DNA of 47,281 nt from Geobacteraceae bacterium (GCA_029975275.1 JARKPN010000057.1:1-47281); one strand, 5' to 3'. Positions 15,547 through 25,327 are shown, counted from the stretch's first letter. The notes: generated from the letters alone by a model not told the origin. Made by a program: numbers and translations.

Positions 15547-16341
15547 TTATGCGTCGGATTGAGGTTTCCGCGGTTTTTCGATTCTAAACCGGAAGACAGC
15601 CGTCGTCCCCCGGTCCGGATTGCCTTCACAGGTCCGCTCTGCAAAGGTGACGTTTGCGTCCCGGTCGATGAGCAGGACGGTGGAGGAGCGGGTGGCGTAG
15701 CCCGGGCCGCTGATGAACAGGGGCGACAGCAGCCGTTCGGTTTCGATCCCGGCCCCGGTGTCGGGGAGGAGGTAATCGTCGGGGATGTGCCTGTCCGCCA
15801 GCATGGCAAACAGGTCCTCGATGGGAGGGTCCTTGGCGGTCGAGAGAATCTGTTCGAGAATTTTCTTCCCCCGCACCACCTTGGGCCATGGGGAGTCGAG
15901 CAGATGATTGCTCACTCCGTGAATTCCGGGCTCGACCCGGGGCTGTGACTTGCCCCTGTTGGAAAAGCAGAACAGGCGTTCCACATCCCCGAACAGGAAG
16001 GTGAAACCGTTATAAAGCCCGGATCGCCTTTTCAAGGTCTCCAGGTAATCGTCGGCAGAGGCGCGGGTCAGAAGAAATTCCGTGACAAGGCGACCCCGGG
16101 ACGGCGCGTCACTTTTCGGCGGGCACGGATCACGGTAATTCACCACGGCGGCGAACCTTCCGTCCGGGGCCACGGCAAGCCAAGTCCCTCCGCACCTCAG
16201 GTCCCTGCCGCCGAGCAGCTTCGGTTCCGTGTTCCAGAAGGCCGCCGGGAGGGTGGCCCGGTCGAGGAACTCGTCACGGTTTGCGGCCAGTACCAGCGGA
16301 TAGCGCGGGTGTGACCGGTATGCGAACAGTATGAGACACAC
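15547..16341 (-). CDS. NRDE-family (TANGO2-like) protein
   Basis: 264 residues starting MCLILFAY, with the N-terminal cysteine typical of the family, and the diagnostic AANRDEF motif at about residues 19-25, followed by GGRDLRCGGTWLAV. NRDE proteins have an N-terminal-nucleophile-like fold and an unclear function; the eukaryotic TANGO2 relative is linked to lipid and heme handling. The start codon is GTG at 16341. It converges with the cinA-like gene (22 nt between the stops) and has a 119-nt divergent gap to the DUF503 gene. Confidence 0.85.
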   Translation of the reverse strand: MCLILFAYRSHPRYPLVLAANRDEFLDRATLPAAFWNTEPKLLGGRDLRCGGTWLAVAPDGRFAAVVNYRDPCPPKSDAPSRGRLVTEFLLTRASADDYLETLKRRSGLYNGFTFLFGDVERLFCFSNRGKSQPRVEPGIHGVSNHLLDSPWPKVVRGKKILEQILSTAKDPPIEDLFAMLADRHIPDDYLLPDTGAGIETERLLSPLFISGPGYATRSSTVLLIDRDANVTFAERTCEGNPDRGTTAVFRFRIEKPRKPQSDA

Positions 16342-16460
16342 GTTTGTCGAAGTCCTTCCCGGATTAACCGTTTACTCCAGTATACCAGCAGGGCGCAGGA
16401 GAGTCAAAACCGGCGCCGGCCGACTGAAAATCATCCCAGAACCAAGCGGGGTAACATCGC

Positions 16461-16742
16461 ATGCACGTAGTGACGGCGGTCTTTCATCTCCATCTTCCGA
16501 GCAGGTCCCTCAAGGTGAAGCGGGGCATCGTCAAAAGCATCCTGGCCAGGGCGCGAAACAACTTCAATGTGGCATCGGCCGAGGTGGACCTCCACGATAA
16601 GCACGGCGCTGCCATCCTTGCCTTCGTCACCGTCAGCGACAGCCGCTCTCTGGGGCGCAGACTCCTGGAGCAGTTGGAAGAGTGGCTGGTCGGGGAGCGG
16701 CCGGACGTGGACGTGGTGAGCGTCGAGATTGAGGAGAGGTAG
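16461..16742 (+). CDS. DUF503 (YlxP-like) small protein
   Basis: 93 residues matching the DUF503 pattern: an N-terminal HVVTAVFHLHLPSRSLKVKR, then KSILARARNNFNVASAEVD, and a C-terminal VVSVEIEER. Family members are often next to rbfA/infB and are of unknown function; here it stands alone upstream of a cupredoxin. No strong ribosome-binding site is visible before ATG 16461. Confidence 0.85.
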   Translation: MHVVTAVFHLHLPSRSLKVKRGIVKSILARARNNFNVASAEVDLHDKHGAAILAFVTVSDSRSLGRRLLEQLEEWLVGERPDVDVVSVEIEER

Positions 16743-16847
16743 GCGACTGGTTGCGCTTTTCTCCACGCATGCTACGCTTCCAGTAGGTCCAGCCGATACT
16801 CTCCGGATGGAAACCGAGCAAAGATTTCAGACTGGAGGTGCGCAAAG

Positions 16848-17258
16848 ATGTTAAGATACCGAATGCTCTGCGTAGCGGCCCTTTTCACCATGCTGCTCAC
16901 ACCTTTCGCCATTGCGGGAGAGGAACCCTATCGCGCGGCCCCTGACGAGGACGGAGTGCAGCGGGTGGAGATTCTGGGGGGTGGCTATTTCTACAAGCCG
17001 AACCACATCATCGTCAAGGTCAACGTGCCGGTGGAGTTCAAGGTCAGGAAGGAAGGGGGGATCGTACCGCACGATCTCGTGATCGACTCCCCCGAAGCGG
17101 GAATCACGGTGCGGGAGAACCTGTCCACCGATACGAAGGTCATCCGGTTTACCCCGACCAGGGTAGGGAAATACCCGTTCTACTGCAGCAAGAAACCGCC
17201 CTTATTCAAGAGTCACCGGGAAAAGGGGATGGAGGGTGTCCTGGAGGTGGTGGAGTAG
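16848..17258 (+). CDS. exported cupredoxin-like copper protein
   Basis: 136 residues with a signal peptide (hydrophobic 8-22, cleavage probably after AIA at 23). The mature part is a cupredoxin fold with likely type-1 copper ligands His 75 (VPHDL), Cys 113 (YPFYC), His 123 and Met 128 (SHREKGM). The motif spacing is closer to quinol-oxidase-subunit-II/plastocyanin-like proteins than to azurin. It would act in the periplasm in electron transfer or copper handling. A good GGAGGTG precedes the start. A hairpin downstream separates it from the efflux operon. Confidence 0.8.
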   Translation: MLRYRMLCVAALFTMLLTPFAIAGEEPYRAAPDEDGVQRVEILGGGYFYKPNHIIVKVNVPVEFKVRKEGGIVPHDLVIDSPEAGITVRENLSTDTKVIRFTPTRVGKYPFYCSKKPPLFKSHREKGMEGVLEVVE

Positions 17259-17323
17259 CCTTTTACCCTGGGTCCGTGTGGGATGGAATTTCTTCACAAG
17301 GCAGGATAATGATGATAACTTGA

Positions 17324-17365
17324 TTATCCGGCTGCCGGCGCTAACCCGCCGCCAGCCGGATTTTG
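17324..17365 (+). terminator. terminator-like hairpin after the cupredoxin gene
   Basis: ATCCGGCTG pairs with CAGCCGGAT, with further G/C pairing inside, followed by TTTT. It lies about 70 nt after the cupredoxin stop and just before the efflux operon. Confidence 0.55.
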
Positions 17366-17396
17366 CGTATGGGGATGAGGGAGGACCAGGGGAGCC

Positions 17397-18614
17397 ATGG
17401 CGCAGGAAGACCTCTCGCAGCTGAAGATCGACAAGACGGCCTTTGCCGCCCGTCCCGCCCGGCGGAGGACCAGGCTCTACTGGGGGGGCGGCCTGCTGCT
17501 GGCCCTTGCGGTAGCGGTGCTGTTCTTCAGCGGCGTGCTGCGGCCGGCCATGGAGGTCGAGGTCGTAACTGTCCAGCAGACCTACCCCTCTCAGGCGTTC
17601 ACCCTGCTGAACGCCAGCGGCTACGTGGTGGCCCAGCGCAAGGCGGCAGTCGCCTCCAAGGCCACCGGCAGCCTGGTCTGGCTGGGGGTGGAGGAGGGGA
17701 GCCGGGTGCGCAGGGGGGAGGTGCTGGCCAGGCTGGAGGACGCCGACGTGCTCGCCCAGCAGTCCCAGGCCGAGGCGAACCTGCGGAGCTCACGGGCGAC
17801 CCTGGAGCAGGCCAGGGCCGAGTTGCGGGACGCGGGCTTCTCCTTTGACCGCAACAGAACCCTCCTGGGGGAAGGCATCGTCTCCAGGGCCGACTACGAC
17901 GCCGCCGATGCGCGCTACCGCAAGGCCCGGGCCGCGGTTGCCGGGGCCGAGGCGGGCATCAGGGCCTCAGAGGCGGCGCTGGAAGGCGCCAGGGTGGCGG
18001 TGGAGTTCACCCGGATCCGGGCGCCCTTCGACGGTGTGGTGCTGACCAAGAACGCCGACGTGGGGGACATCGTCACCCCGCTGGGCGCCGCGGCCAACGC
18101 CAAGGCCGCGGTGGTCACCATGGCGGACCTGGGTTCCCTCCAGGTTGAGGCCGACGTCTCCGAGTCCAACCTGGAGCAGGTCAGGGTGGGGCAGCCGTGC
18201 GAGATACAGCTGGACGCCCTGCCGGAGACCCGGTTCCTCGGGGAAGTGCACATGGTGGTCCCCACGGCCGACCGGAGCAAGGCCACCGTGCTGGTCAAGG
18301 TGCGTTTCCTGGACAGGGACTCACGTATCCTGCCGGAGATGAGCGCCAAGGTGGCGTTCCTCTCGCGGCCGGTGGAAACGGGCGAGCGGGCGCCGGTCGT
18401 AACGGTCTCCCCGGCTGCCGTGGCCGAGCGGAACGGGCGCAGGGTGGTCTTCCTGGTGGAGGATGATCGGGTCAGGGAAACGCAGGTTCAACCGGGCGCC
18501 CGGCTCGGCGACCTGGTCCGGGTGACGAGCGGCCTCAAGGCCGGCGACAAGGTGGTCGCCAGCCCCCCGGATAAACTCAGGGACGGCGCCAGGGTCAAAG
18601 TCAAAGAAAAATAA
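17397..18614 (+). CDS. efflux periplasmic adaptor (membrane fusion protein, MacA/HlyD type)
   Basis: 405 residues. A short cytoplasmic N-terminus, one membrane anchor (about 30-50), the first lipoyl half (GYVVAQRKAAVASKATGSL), a coiled-coil hairpin (about 110-200, rich in Ala, Gln, Glu and Arg), the second lipoyl half (TRIRAPFDGVVLTKNADVGD) and beta-barrel and membrane-proximal domains. It links an inner-membrane ABC pump to an outer-membrane channel. An ATPase and two FtsX-type permeases follow on the same strand, giving a tripartite export system; the substrate is unknown. A hairpin with a T-run lies between this gene and the ATPase. Confidence 0.88.
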   Translation: MAQEDLSQLKIDKTAFAARPARRRTRLYWGGGLLLALAVAVLFFSGVLRPAMEVEVVTVQQTYPSQAFTLLNASGYVVAQRKAAVASKATGSLVWLGVEEGSRVRRGEVLARLEDADVLAQQSQAEANLRSSRATLEQARAELRDAGFSFDRNRTLLGEGIVSRADYDAADARYRKARAAVAGAEAGIRASEAALEGARVAVEFTRIRAPFDGVVLTKNADVGDIVTPLGAAANAKAAVVTMADLGSLQVEADVSESNLEQVRVGQPCEIQLDALPETRFLGEVHMVVPTADRSKATVLVKVRFLDRDSRILPEMSAKVAFLSRPVETGERAPVVTVSPAAVAERNGRRVVFLVEDDRVRETQVQPGARLGDLVRVTSGLKAGDKVVASPPDKLRDGARVKVKEK

Positions 18615-18643
18615 TGCCTTGTTGCGTCAGTCAGGCGGCTGAG

Positions 18644-18682
18644 TTCCCCCTCCCTCGACCCCCTGTGGGAAGGGAATTTTTT
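18644..18682 (+). terminator. intra-operon terminator-like hairpin
   Basis: TTCCCCCTCCC pairs with GGGAAGGGAA (one bulge), followed by six T. It lies between the fusion-protein and ATPase genes and ends about 30 nt before the ATPase start, so it could reduce expression of the downstream genes. Confidence 0.5.
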
Positions 18683-18711
18683 GGCGACGATTTCATGTGA
18701 TGAGGTGCCAG

Positions 18712-19407
18712 ATGGAACCGGAAAAGGAGCCCATAGTCCGGATACGCAACCTCTCCAAGTCCTACCGGAGGGGGAGTCAGGTCATCCCGGTGCTGGAGGA
18801 CATCAGCTTCGACATCCCGGACGGGGAATTCCTGGCACTGATGGGTCCGTCGGGCTCGGGTAAAAGCACCCTGCTCAACCTGCTGGCCGGGATCGACAAG
18901 GCAGACAGCGGGAGCATCCGGGTGGGAGGGGTCGAGATCACCACCCTGGACGAGACCGCGCTGGCCGGCTGGCGGGCCGTGAACGTGGGCTTCATCTTCC
19001 AGTTCTACAACCTGATCCCGGTGTTGACCGCATTCGAGAACGTGGAGCTCCCCCTGCTGCTGACCCGCCTCACCAGGAAGGAGCGTCGGACTCACGTGGA
19101 GACCGCCCTGCGGGTGGTGGGGCTCGCCGACCGGATGGACCACTACCCCGGTCAGCTCTCCGGGGGGCAGCAGCAGCGGGTCGCTATCGCACGGGCCGTG
19201 GTGACCGACCCGACCATACTGGTGGCGGACGAGCCCACCGGGGACCTGGACCGCCAGTCGGCCGGGGAGATCCTGAACCTGATGGACCGGCTCAACCGCG
19301 AATCGGGCAAGACCGTGGTCATGGTGACCCACGACCCCCGGGCCGCGGACAAGGCCCGCTCCATCAGGCACCTGGAAAAGGGCGTGCTGACCGATGCTGA
19401 TACTTAG
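18712..19407 (+). CDS. ABC transporter ATPase (MacB/LolD type)
   Basis: 231 residues with all ABC signatures: Walker [10 protein letters not shown], the Q-loop in [10 protein letters not shown], the signature LSGGQQQR, Walker [13 protein letters not shown] and the switch His in VTHDP. This belongs to the LolD/MacB-N group that drives mechanotransmission pumps with FtsX-like permeases. The start at 18712 is preferred (GAGGTG about 7 nt before); GTG 18697 and ATG 18700 are in-frame alternatives. It overlaps the first permease gene by 14 nt. Confidence 0.92.
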   Translation: MEPEKEPIVRIRNLSKSYRRGSQVIPVLEDISFDIPDGEFLALMGPSGSGKSTLLNLLAGIDKADSGSIRVGGVEITTLDETALAGWRAVNVGFIFQFYNLIPVLTAFENVELPLLLTRLTRKERRTHVETALRVVGLADRMDHYPGQLSGGQQQRVAIARAVVTDPTILVADEPTGDLDRQSAGEILNLMDRLNRESGKTVVMVTHDPRAADKARSIRHLEKGVLTDADT

Positions 19408-20551
19408 GCTCATGTGGAGAAACGCCCTGCGTCACCGGCTCCGGACGTTCCTCACCATCCTGGGCATAACCATCGCCATCCTGGCGTTCGGGTTGCTCAG
19501 GACCGTCATCGGCGCCTGGTATGCCGGGGTTGAAGCCTCCTCTGCCAGCCGCCTGGTAACCAGGAACGCCATCTCCCTCATCTTTCCGCTCCCCATCTCC
19601 TACAAGGACCGCATCCGCCAGGTGGACGGCGTCAGCATCGTCTCCTGGGGGAACTGGTTCGGCGGCTACTACATCGAACAGAAGAACTTCTTTGCCAACT
19701 TTGCCGTGGACATGCCGAGCTACCTCAGGCTCTACCCCGAGTTCGTCCTGCCGCCCGATCAGGCTGCGGCGGCCATGCGCGACCGCAGGGCGTGCGTGGT
19801 GGGGCGCAAGCTGGCGGAGCGGTTCGGCTGGAAGATCGGCGACACCATCGTGCTCAAGGGGACTGCCTTTCCGGGCGAATGGGAGTTCGTGCTGCGGGGT
19901 GTCTACCACGGCAGGGACCGGAGCACCGACGAGTCGCAGCTGTTCTTCCACTGGGACTATCTCAACGAGACCGTGAAGAAGTTGATCCCCCGCCGGGCCG
20001 ACCAGGCGGGCTTCTACATGATAGGGGTCGTCAACCCGTCCCTGGCGGCGGAGGTGGCGACCGAGATCGACCGTACCTTCAAGAACTCCCTGGCCGAGAC
20101 CATGACCGAGACCGAAAAGGCGTTCACCCTCGGGTTCATCGCCATGACCGAGGCCATCGTCATCGCCATCCGGCTGGTCTCGTTCGTGGTGATCGTCATC
20201 ATCATGGCGGTGGTGGCCAACACCATGGCCATGACCGCCAGGGAGCGGATAGGGGAGTACGCGGTCATGAAGACCCTCGGCTTCGGCGGTCCCCACATCG
20301 CCCTGCTCATCTTCGGCGAGTCTCTCGTCATCTCCATGACCGGCTGCGCCATCGGCATAGTTCTCACCTTTCCCACGGCCGCGGCCTTTGCCGACGCCAT
20401 GTCCCAGTACTTCCCCATCTTCAACGTGGAGGCCCGCACCGTCTGGCTGGACCTGGCTGCCGCCCTGCTGGTGGGGACGGTGGCGGCAATCTTTCCCGCC
20501 TGGCGGGCGGTGCGCATCGGTATCGCCGAAGGTTTGAGGCGGATCGGGTGA
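19394..20551 (+). CDS. FtsX/MacB-type ABC permease 1
   Basis: 385 residues: an N-terminal membrane helix (about 13-35), a large periplasmic MacB-PCD domain (about 40-240) and three C-terminal helices (about 253-280, 304-330, 350-372), the usual LolC/E-MacB topology. It has no ATPase domain, so it relies on the ATPase encoded just upstream. The second permease starts 3 nt after its stop, suggesting a heterodimeric pump like LolCE. Confidence 0.87.
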   Translation: MLILRLMWRNALRHRLRTFLTILGITIAILAFGLLRTVIGAWYAGVEASSASRLVTRNAISLIFPLPISYKDRIRQVDGVSIVSWGNWFGGYYIEQKNFFANFAVDMPSYLRLYPEFVLPPDQAAAAMRDRRACVVGRKLAERFGWKIGDTIVLKGTAFPGEWEFVLRGVYHGRDRSTDESQLFFHWDYLNETVKKLIPRRADQAGFYMIGVVNPSLAAEVATEIDRTFKNSLAETMTETEKAFTLGFIAMTEAIVIAIRLVSFVVIVIIMAVVANTMAMTARERIGEYAVMKTLGFGGPHIALLIFGESLVISMTGCAIGIVLTFPTAAAFADAMSQYFPIFNVEARTVWLDLAAALLVGTVAAIFPAWRAVRIGIAEGLRRIG

Positions 20552-20554
20552 ACC

Positions 20555-21721
20555 ATGGGCATCCCTTTCTCCTACAGCTTCCGCAACCTGCTGACCCGGC
20601 GTCTCACCACCGTCCTGACCGTGTCGGGCATGGCCCTGGTGGTGTTCGTGTTCGCCGCCATCCTGATGCTGGCCGAGGGGCTGCGCAAGACCCTGGTGCA
20701 ATCCGGCTCCTACGACAACGTGCTGGTGATCCGTAAGGGGGCCGAGACCGACGTGCAGAGCGGCGTGGAACGGAGCCAGGCCGCCATCGTGGAGACCCGG
20801 CCCGAGGTGGCCGTGGGGGTGGACGGACGCCGGTTGCTGGCCAAGGAGATGGTGGTCCTGATAAACCTCACCAAGCGGGGGAGCAACAAACCGGCCCACG
20901 TGGTGATCCGCGGGACAAGCCCGGCATCCTTCCGGCTGCGGCCCCAGGTGAGGCTGGTGAAGGGGAGGATGCCCCGGCCCGGGTCGTCGGAGATCATCGC
21001 CGGCTCCGGCATCGCCAGACGGTTCCAGGGGGGCGGGGTGGGGGAGACCCTCCGCTTCGGCATGCGCGACTGGGCCGTGACCGGGGTGTTCGACGCCGGC
21101 AACAGCGCCTTCAACTCCGAGATCTGGGGGGACGCGGACCAGCTCATGCAGGCGTTCCGCAGACCGGTCTATTCTCTGGTCGTCTTCAAGCTGGCCGACC
21201 CTGCCTCCTTCGACCGGGTGAAGCGGCGCATCGAGGGCGACCCCCGCCTGACCCTGGAGGCGAGGCGTGAGACCCGGTACTACGAGGACCAGTCCGCCAT
21301 GATGGCCAAGTTCCTCCGGATACTGGGGGTGTCCCTGACGGTGATCTTCTCCCTGGGTGCGGTGATCGGCGCCATGATCACCATGTACGCGGCGGTGGCC
21401 AACCGGACCAACGAGATCGGCACCCTCCGGGCGCTCGGCTTCCGGCGACGCGACATCCTGGCCGCGTTCCTGATGGAGTCTCTGCTGCTCGGCTTCATCG
21501 GTGGCTGCCTGGGGCTTTTCCTGGCATCCTTTCTCCAGTTGTTCACCATCTCCACCATGAATTTCCAGACCTTTTCCGAGCTTGCCTTCAACTTTGCGCT
21601 CAGTTTCGAAATCTTCTGGCAGGGGATGGGCTTTGCCCTGGTGATGGGGTTCGTGGGCGGGGTCTTGCCGGCCTTCCGGGCCGCTCGAATGAACATCGTG
21701 GAGGCGTTGCGGGTGACCTGA
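20555..21721 (+). CDS. FtsX/MacB-type ABC permease 2
   Basis: 388 residues with the same topology as the preceding permease: an N-terminal helix (about 16-38), a periplasmic domain (about 45-250) and C-terminal helices (about 260-285, 310-335, 350-375). The end ALPAFRAARMNIVEALR-like segment is typical of FtsX permeases. It completes the four-gene efflux operon and converges on the GNAT gene with 24 nt between the stops. Confidence 0.87.
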   Translation: MGIPFSYSFRNLLTRRLTTVLTVSGMALVVFVFAAILMLAEGLRKTLVQSGSYDNVLVIRKGAETDVQSGVERSQAAIVETRPEVAVGVDGRRLLAKEMVVLINLTKRGSNKPAHVVIRGTSPASFRLRPQVRLVKGRMPRPGSSEIIAGSGIARRFQGGGVGETLRFGMRDWAVTGVFDAGNSAFNSEIWGDADQLMQAFRRPVYSLVVFKLADPASFDRVKRRIEGDPRLTLEARRETRYYEDQSAMMAKFLRILGVSLTVIFSLGAVIGAMITMYAAVANRTNEIGTLRALGFRRRDILAAFLMESLLLGFIGGCLGLFLASFLQLFTISTMNFQTFSELAFNFALSFEIFWQGMGFALVMGFVGGVLPAFRAARMNIVEALRVT

Positions 21722-21745
21722 CCGAACCGGCCGGTTCTGGATTGC

Positions 21746-22594
21746 CTATCCCAGCTCGAAGCTGGTGATGCCGTAGATCTCCGGAAGCGGCAACTCCGGC
21801 GCCCCACGGGTGTAGATGCGGGCGGTCTCGAACACCGGCGTCATGCCGTGGCGGCCGGCCAGCTCCAGGGCGGCGGCGTTGGGCTCGGGCACGTCCAGAT
21901 AGACCGGTGCGCCGGGCGCCAGTCCGGCCAGGGCGATGAACAGCTCTTCCGCCCCCTTTGGATCATCGGCGAACAGGGGGGCGATCTTGAATCCGCTGTG
22001 GCAGGCTCGGATCACCCCATAGCCCGCCAGCCTGCCGTTACGGAGCAGGGCGCGGCTGCCCCCTTCGGGCTGAACGATCCAGCGTGCCAGGAACTCCGGC
22101 CGGGGCGCGGGGAAGTGGGACCGGTCGTAGCGGAGCAGCTCCGGGAACGGTACCTGAGAGGTGTCCACGATATCGGCAGAGCCGGTGGCAGCGGCTCCGG
22201 TCCCCTGGAAGCGGATGTTTCTGTGGGCGATGGAGAAACCCGATTTCCTGTACTTGTCCAGCATCGCCACTACGCCGTCCCCGCCGACGTTCCGCTCACC
22301 CATGTGGTCCATGGCCGCCTTCCAGAGCGCCATGCCGATCCCCTGCCCGCGCAGCCCCGGTCTCACGATGTAGAACCCCATGAAGCCGAAGGAGCCGTCG
22401 TAGGCCACCGCCGAGATGCTTCCCGCCGGCCGGTCCCCCTGGTACGCCATAAAGAAACCCTCCGGATCGGCGGCATGGAAGCAGACCGCGTCGCGGATGC
22501 CCGGGTTCCACCCCTCCGCGGCGGCCCAGGCCGCCGCCAGTTCCAGATCTTGCTCCGTCATGGTCCTGATGGTAATCCCATCCTGCAGTTTCAT
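21746..22594 (-). CDS. GNAT-family N-acetyltransferase
   Basis: 282 residues. The N-terminal GNAT domain shows ITIRTMTEQDLELAAAWAA and the acetyl-CoA loop VRPGLRGQGIGMALW (about 84-98). A second, GNAT-like C-terminal half (about 150-282) contains LRNGRLAGYGVIR, as in the YitH/HolE-like two-domain acetyltransferases. The ATG at 22594 has AAAGGAG upstream; the open frame continues to 22732 without a start signal. The substrate is unknown. Confidence 0.85.
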   Translation of the reverse strand: MKLQDGITIRTMTEQDLELAAAWAAAEGWNPGIRDAVCFHAADPEGFFMAYQGDRPAGSISAVAYDGSFGFMGFYIVRPGLRGQGIGMALWKAAMDHMGERNVGGDGVVAMLDKYRKSGFSIAHRNIRFQGTGAAATGSADIVDTSQVPFPELLRYDRSHFPAPRPEFLARWIVQPEGGSRALLRNGRLAGYGVIRACHSGFKIAPLFADDPKGAEELFIALAGLAPGAPVYLDVPEPNAAALELAGRHGMTPVFETARIYTRGAPELPLPEIYGITSFELG

Positions 22595-22863
22595 TGCGCG
22601 CGTCTCCTTTCGGCGGGGCGGTCCCGACTCAAACCCCTGCATCTGTCCGGTCCCGCCCGGATGCTTTTCTATGCAGCATACAATTAGTATGGTTTTCCGG
22701 CAAGGTGAAGGGTGCGTGTGCTCAATCAGCAATGAGAAAATAATATGAATAGAAACGTTGACATGTTTTGCTGTGGTAGGGTAATTAATTTCAACCCTTG
22801 TGGGTTTAATGAAGCAGAGATTTATCTTTCAACCCGGGACATTCCCGGAATCGAGGGAATCCG
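22595..22863. promoter_or_regulatory. promoter region of the small lipoprotein gene
   Basis: It holds TTGACA (22758-22763) with GGTAAT 16 nt later (22780-22785) and a small hairpin AACCC-TTGT-GGGTT (22793-22806). Base composition drops in GC here, marking the edge of an accessory stretch. No gene is recognised. Confidence 0.4.
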
Positions 22864-23181
22864 ATGCAGCTACGAAACTGGGTCTTACCGGCGATGGTTC
22901 TCCTGCTCGCAGCCGGATGCTCCGGGAAAAGAGTGCGCATGTACCAGGATGAAGCGTGGCGCATGTATTGCGAAAAGGTGGGACCTTGCGAGAAGCGATA
23001 TGAACCTGCCCAACTATCGAGCTTCGAGCAGTATGCGTCCGAACGCGAAGCTGTTATGAAAAGAGACGGGGCACTTCGGGACGAAAGGGGAATCCCGCGC
23101 TGGAAAGAGGACGAATGGTTTACGCCCCGTGCAAAGGCGGGAGAACTCCCGGCAATGGGATTTCCCGTAACGGAACCATGA
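22864..23181 (+). CDS. small lipoprotein of unknown function
   Basis: 105 residues. The signal sequence (hydrophobic 7-17) ends in a lipobox LLAAGC, with lipidated Cys 19. The mature part is charged and contains two cysteines (RMYCEKVGPCEKRYE). No family is recognised. The start is ATG 22864; the ribosome-binding site GAGGGAA lies just before it. It is followed about 100 nt later by the asparagine-synthase-like gene on the same strand. Confidence 0.65.
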   Translation: MQLRNWVLPAMVLLLAAGCSGKRVRMYQDEAWRMYCEKVGPCEKRYEPAQLSSFEQYASEREAVMKRDGALRDERGIPRWKEDEWFTPRAKAGELPAMGFPVTEP

Positions 23182-23282
23182 GACAGCCGCGCTGGTGATG
23201 GGAGAGGGTGGAAGATGCGAGAAAGGAAAGGTATGAAAGAATTTTGGGAACACGCTTCAACGTCCGACAGGGGGAATTCGAG

Positions 23283-25067
23283 ATGGCCGTCGTTGTAGGA
23301 ATTGTAGACTCCGATCCAGAGCGCCGTCGGCAGTTCATACAGGCGACTGAAACCCATGTGGCCTCATATGGGGAACTGACCAGGCACCGCTGGGATCACG
23401 CAGACCTGACGCTGCTTGCCGCGGCAGCCGACTCAACCCCGGTCGAGCACGCCCACGGAAGAAATGGCTTTACCTGGATCATGGGTGACGTATATTCCGC
23501 TGAAAACCGGTCCCCCGCCACTTTCATTACTACGCTTATCGAAACGTCGGGCTCCCTGGCGCTTCATGGGCAAAGCGGTTACTACCTGGCCTGCACCGTC
23601 GAGGTATCCGGCCGGGTTACCCTTGGCACGGACATCCTGGGCATGTTTCCACTTTATTACTGGTCAGACGGCAAGGTATTGCTGTTCTCCACCCTGCCCG
23701 GCCTCATCCACCGCCACCCGAACTTTCGCAAACGAATCAGCGCAGAGGGCCTTGCCGGCATCCTGGTGCAATCCCACATGGTCAACTGCCAGACCATATG
23801 GGAGGGCATCCGCCGGCCTGAGCCCGGCCATGCCCTGCAATGGCAGGCAGGCACCACGGTACGAACCGTGCCGGCCAACCCGCTGCAAGCTACCGAAGAG
23901 CACTTCGGCCTGGAATACGGTCGTGCGCGCCAGTTGTTCAACGCCAATCTCCACAGTGCCGTCACCCGATGTGCGCGCGGTTCCCGGCAGGGCATGATGC
24001 TCTCGGGAGGCATGGATTCGCGCCTCGTGGCGGCCCACCTGCACACTCTCAGGCCCGGGGCCACCACGGCCTTTGTTTTCGGCGACTCCGGGGACAATGA
24101 ATTCCGCTGCGCCAGGGGCGTGGCAAAGACCCTGGGGATGCCGACCCTGCGGCTCCCCGCACGCTTCGAATGTTTCCAGGAGTTGGCCCTGGCCGTAGTG
24201 GAAGAGGAGCATATGTCCAACACCTTCCACGACTTCACCTGGCTCTCCGGCAGGGAGGGTCTCAAGGCCCATTGCAGGGAACTGCTCAACGGCTTCTTCG
24301 GCGATGCGGTAATGGGGGGCAGCCAGATCCGTTACGCCTACGACCATCGGCGAGGGGTGTACGATTTCGACGGCCTGTTTGCCAATAACAGCGTGTGGGG
24401 TTTCGCCCCGGAGGAGATCTCTTTCCTGGTCAAGGCCATGCCCCTGGCCGAGGCGACGGCGTCCTGCGTCGAAAAGATGCGCGCCACCTTCGATGCTCTT
24501 CCCGGCCTGCCCTTCCAGAAAGCCACCCTGTGGAGTCTGTACCACCGTTGCCGTTACCATGTCGGCCCTTACATCTGGAGGCTGTCAAAATACGTGTGGC
24601 CGGTGATGCCCTACCTGGACCGGACCATGCTTGAAACCTGCCTGGGAATGCCTCTTGATTACCTGGGACAACGGCGGATCCAGGTCGATACCCTTAAATC
24701 CGACTACCGCCACCTGGCGCTACTGCCCCTTGACTGCAGCTCCTTCGACACGCGCCCTCTCATCGAAACCCGTACCTCCAGGGCCAAACGGATGCTGAGC
24801 AGATGGCGGCGGAAGCTGTTGCCGGATCGGACGGAGCGACGCACCTACCACCGGGTATTCGATATCAACAATCCAGGTTGGCGCGCCATTCGCCAACTGG
24901 CCTCCACCCGGCAGGCATCCGCTTACCGCCTGTTCAATCCGGAAGCCCTGCGGAAATACATCCTTTCTCCCGAAGAGAAAATCATTTGCGCGGATGCGAT
25001 CACCAATTCGGCCCGGCTGAAGACCCTGGTGGGCTTGATGCTCCTCTCGGAACAGCTCACGGAGTGA
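23283..25067 (+). CDS. asparagine synthase-related ATP-pyrophosphatase protein
   Basis: 594 residues. The C-terminal two thirds carry the asparagine synthase domain with the PP-loop LSGGMDSR (about 240-247), which activates a carboxylate with ATP. The N-terminal part (about 1-190) resembles the glutaminase domain in shape (GDVYSAENRS, TLGTDILGMFPLYYW) but begins MAVVVG with no Cys 2, so glutamine hydrolysis is unlikely. Such stand-alone members modify peptides or sugars, as in lasso-peptide cyclases or polysaccharide clusters. No partner gene is obvious nearby. The ATG at 23283 is chosen because AGGGGGA precedes it; the upstream frame to 23208 lacks support. Confidence 0.75.
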   Translation: MAVVVGIVDSDPERRRQFIQATETHVASYGELTRHRWDHADLTLLAAAADSTPVEHAHGRNGFTWIMGDVYSAENRSPATFITTLIETSGSLALHGQSGYYLACTVEVSGRVTLGTDILGMFPLYYWSDGKVLLFSTLPGLIHRHPNFRKRISAEGLAGILVQSHMVNCQTIWEGIRRPEPGHALQWQAGTTVRTVPANPLQATEEHFGLEYGRARQLFNANLHSAVTRCARGSRQGMMLSGGMDSRLVAAHLHTLRPGATTAFVFGDSGDNEFRCARGVAKTLGMPTLRLPARFECFQELALAVVEEEHMSNTFHDFTWLSGREGLKAHCRELLNGFFGDAVMGGSQIRYAYDHRRGVYDFDGLFANNSVWGFAPEEISFLVKAMPLAEATASCVEKMRATFDALPGLPFQKATLWSLYHRCRYHVGPYIWRLSKYVWPVMPYLDRTMLETCLGMPLDYLGQRRIQVDTLKSDYRHLALLPLDCSSFDTRPLIETRTSRAKRMLSRWRRKLLPDRTERRTYHRVFDINNPGWRAIRQLASTRQASAYRLFNPEALRKYILSPEEKIICADAITNSARLKTLVGLMLLSEQLTE

Positions 25068-25069
25068 GC

Positions 25070-25258
25070 ATGGACGTCTCGTCATACGGTGCCCGGAAGC
25101 GGGCCGTAAGCGGAAACATCTCATCGGACCTGATTGAACTTAGGAAAGTTGAGGCCAATCTCAGAGCTGTTGACAAGTGGAACGGCATTCTTCCCCAGAT
25201 AACCGGAGGTGGGGCTGTTCCGTTCATAGGCGTCAGCTCTCTCGAAAAGAATAAATAA
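25070..25258 (+). CDS. small protein resembling YjfB-like putative motility proteins
   Basis: 62 codons starting MDVSSYGARKRAVSGNIS, then DLIELRKVEANLRAVDKWNG. The pattern of MD-start, a helical segment and LRK-E-NLRA is reminiscent of the short putative motility/flagellin-adjacent proteins (YjfB type), but the C-terminal ITGGGAVPFIGVSSLEKNK is different. The ATG is 3 nt after the previous stop with CGGAG just upstream, so translation may be coupled. Low confidence in function. Confidence 0.4.
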   Translation: MDVSSYGARKRAVSGNISSDLIELRKVEANLRAVDKWNGILPQITGGGAVPFIGVSSLEKNK

Positions 25259-25327
25259 GTTACGAGAAGTGCCTGCCCATATTGGTTTCAATATTGGGGG
25301 CGAGCGACAGGATGAAAGGAGAGATGC

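Noticed and set aside
19364-20899. Long - strand open frame opposite the ABC permease genes (511 codons)
   Set aside because: GC-rich shadow of the permeases with low-complexity Gly/His/Asp-rich text, no domain and no ribosome-binding site.
22745-23059. Open frame overlapping the small lipoprotein gene
   Set aside because: The alternative frame with a signal sequence and lipobox (22864-23181) is far more protein-like.
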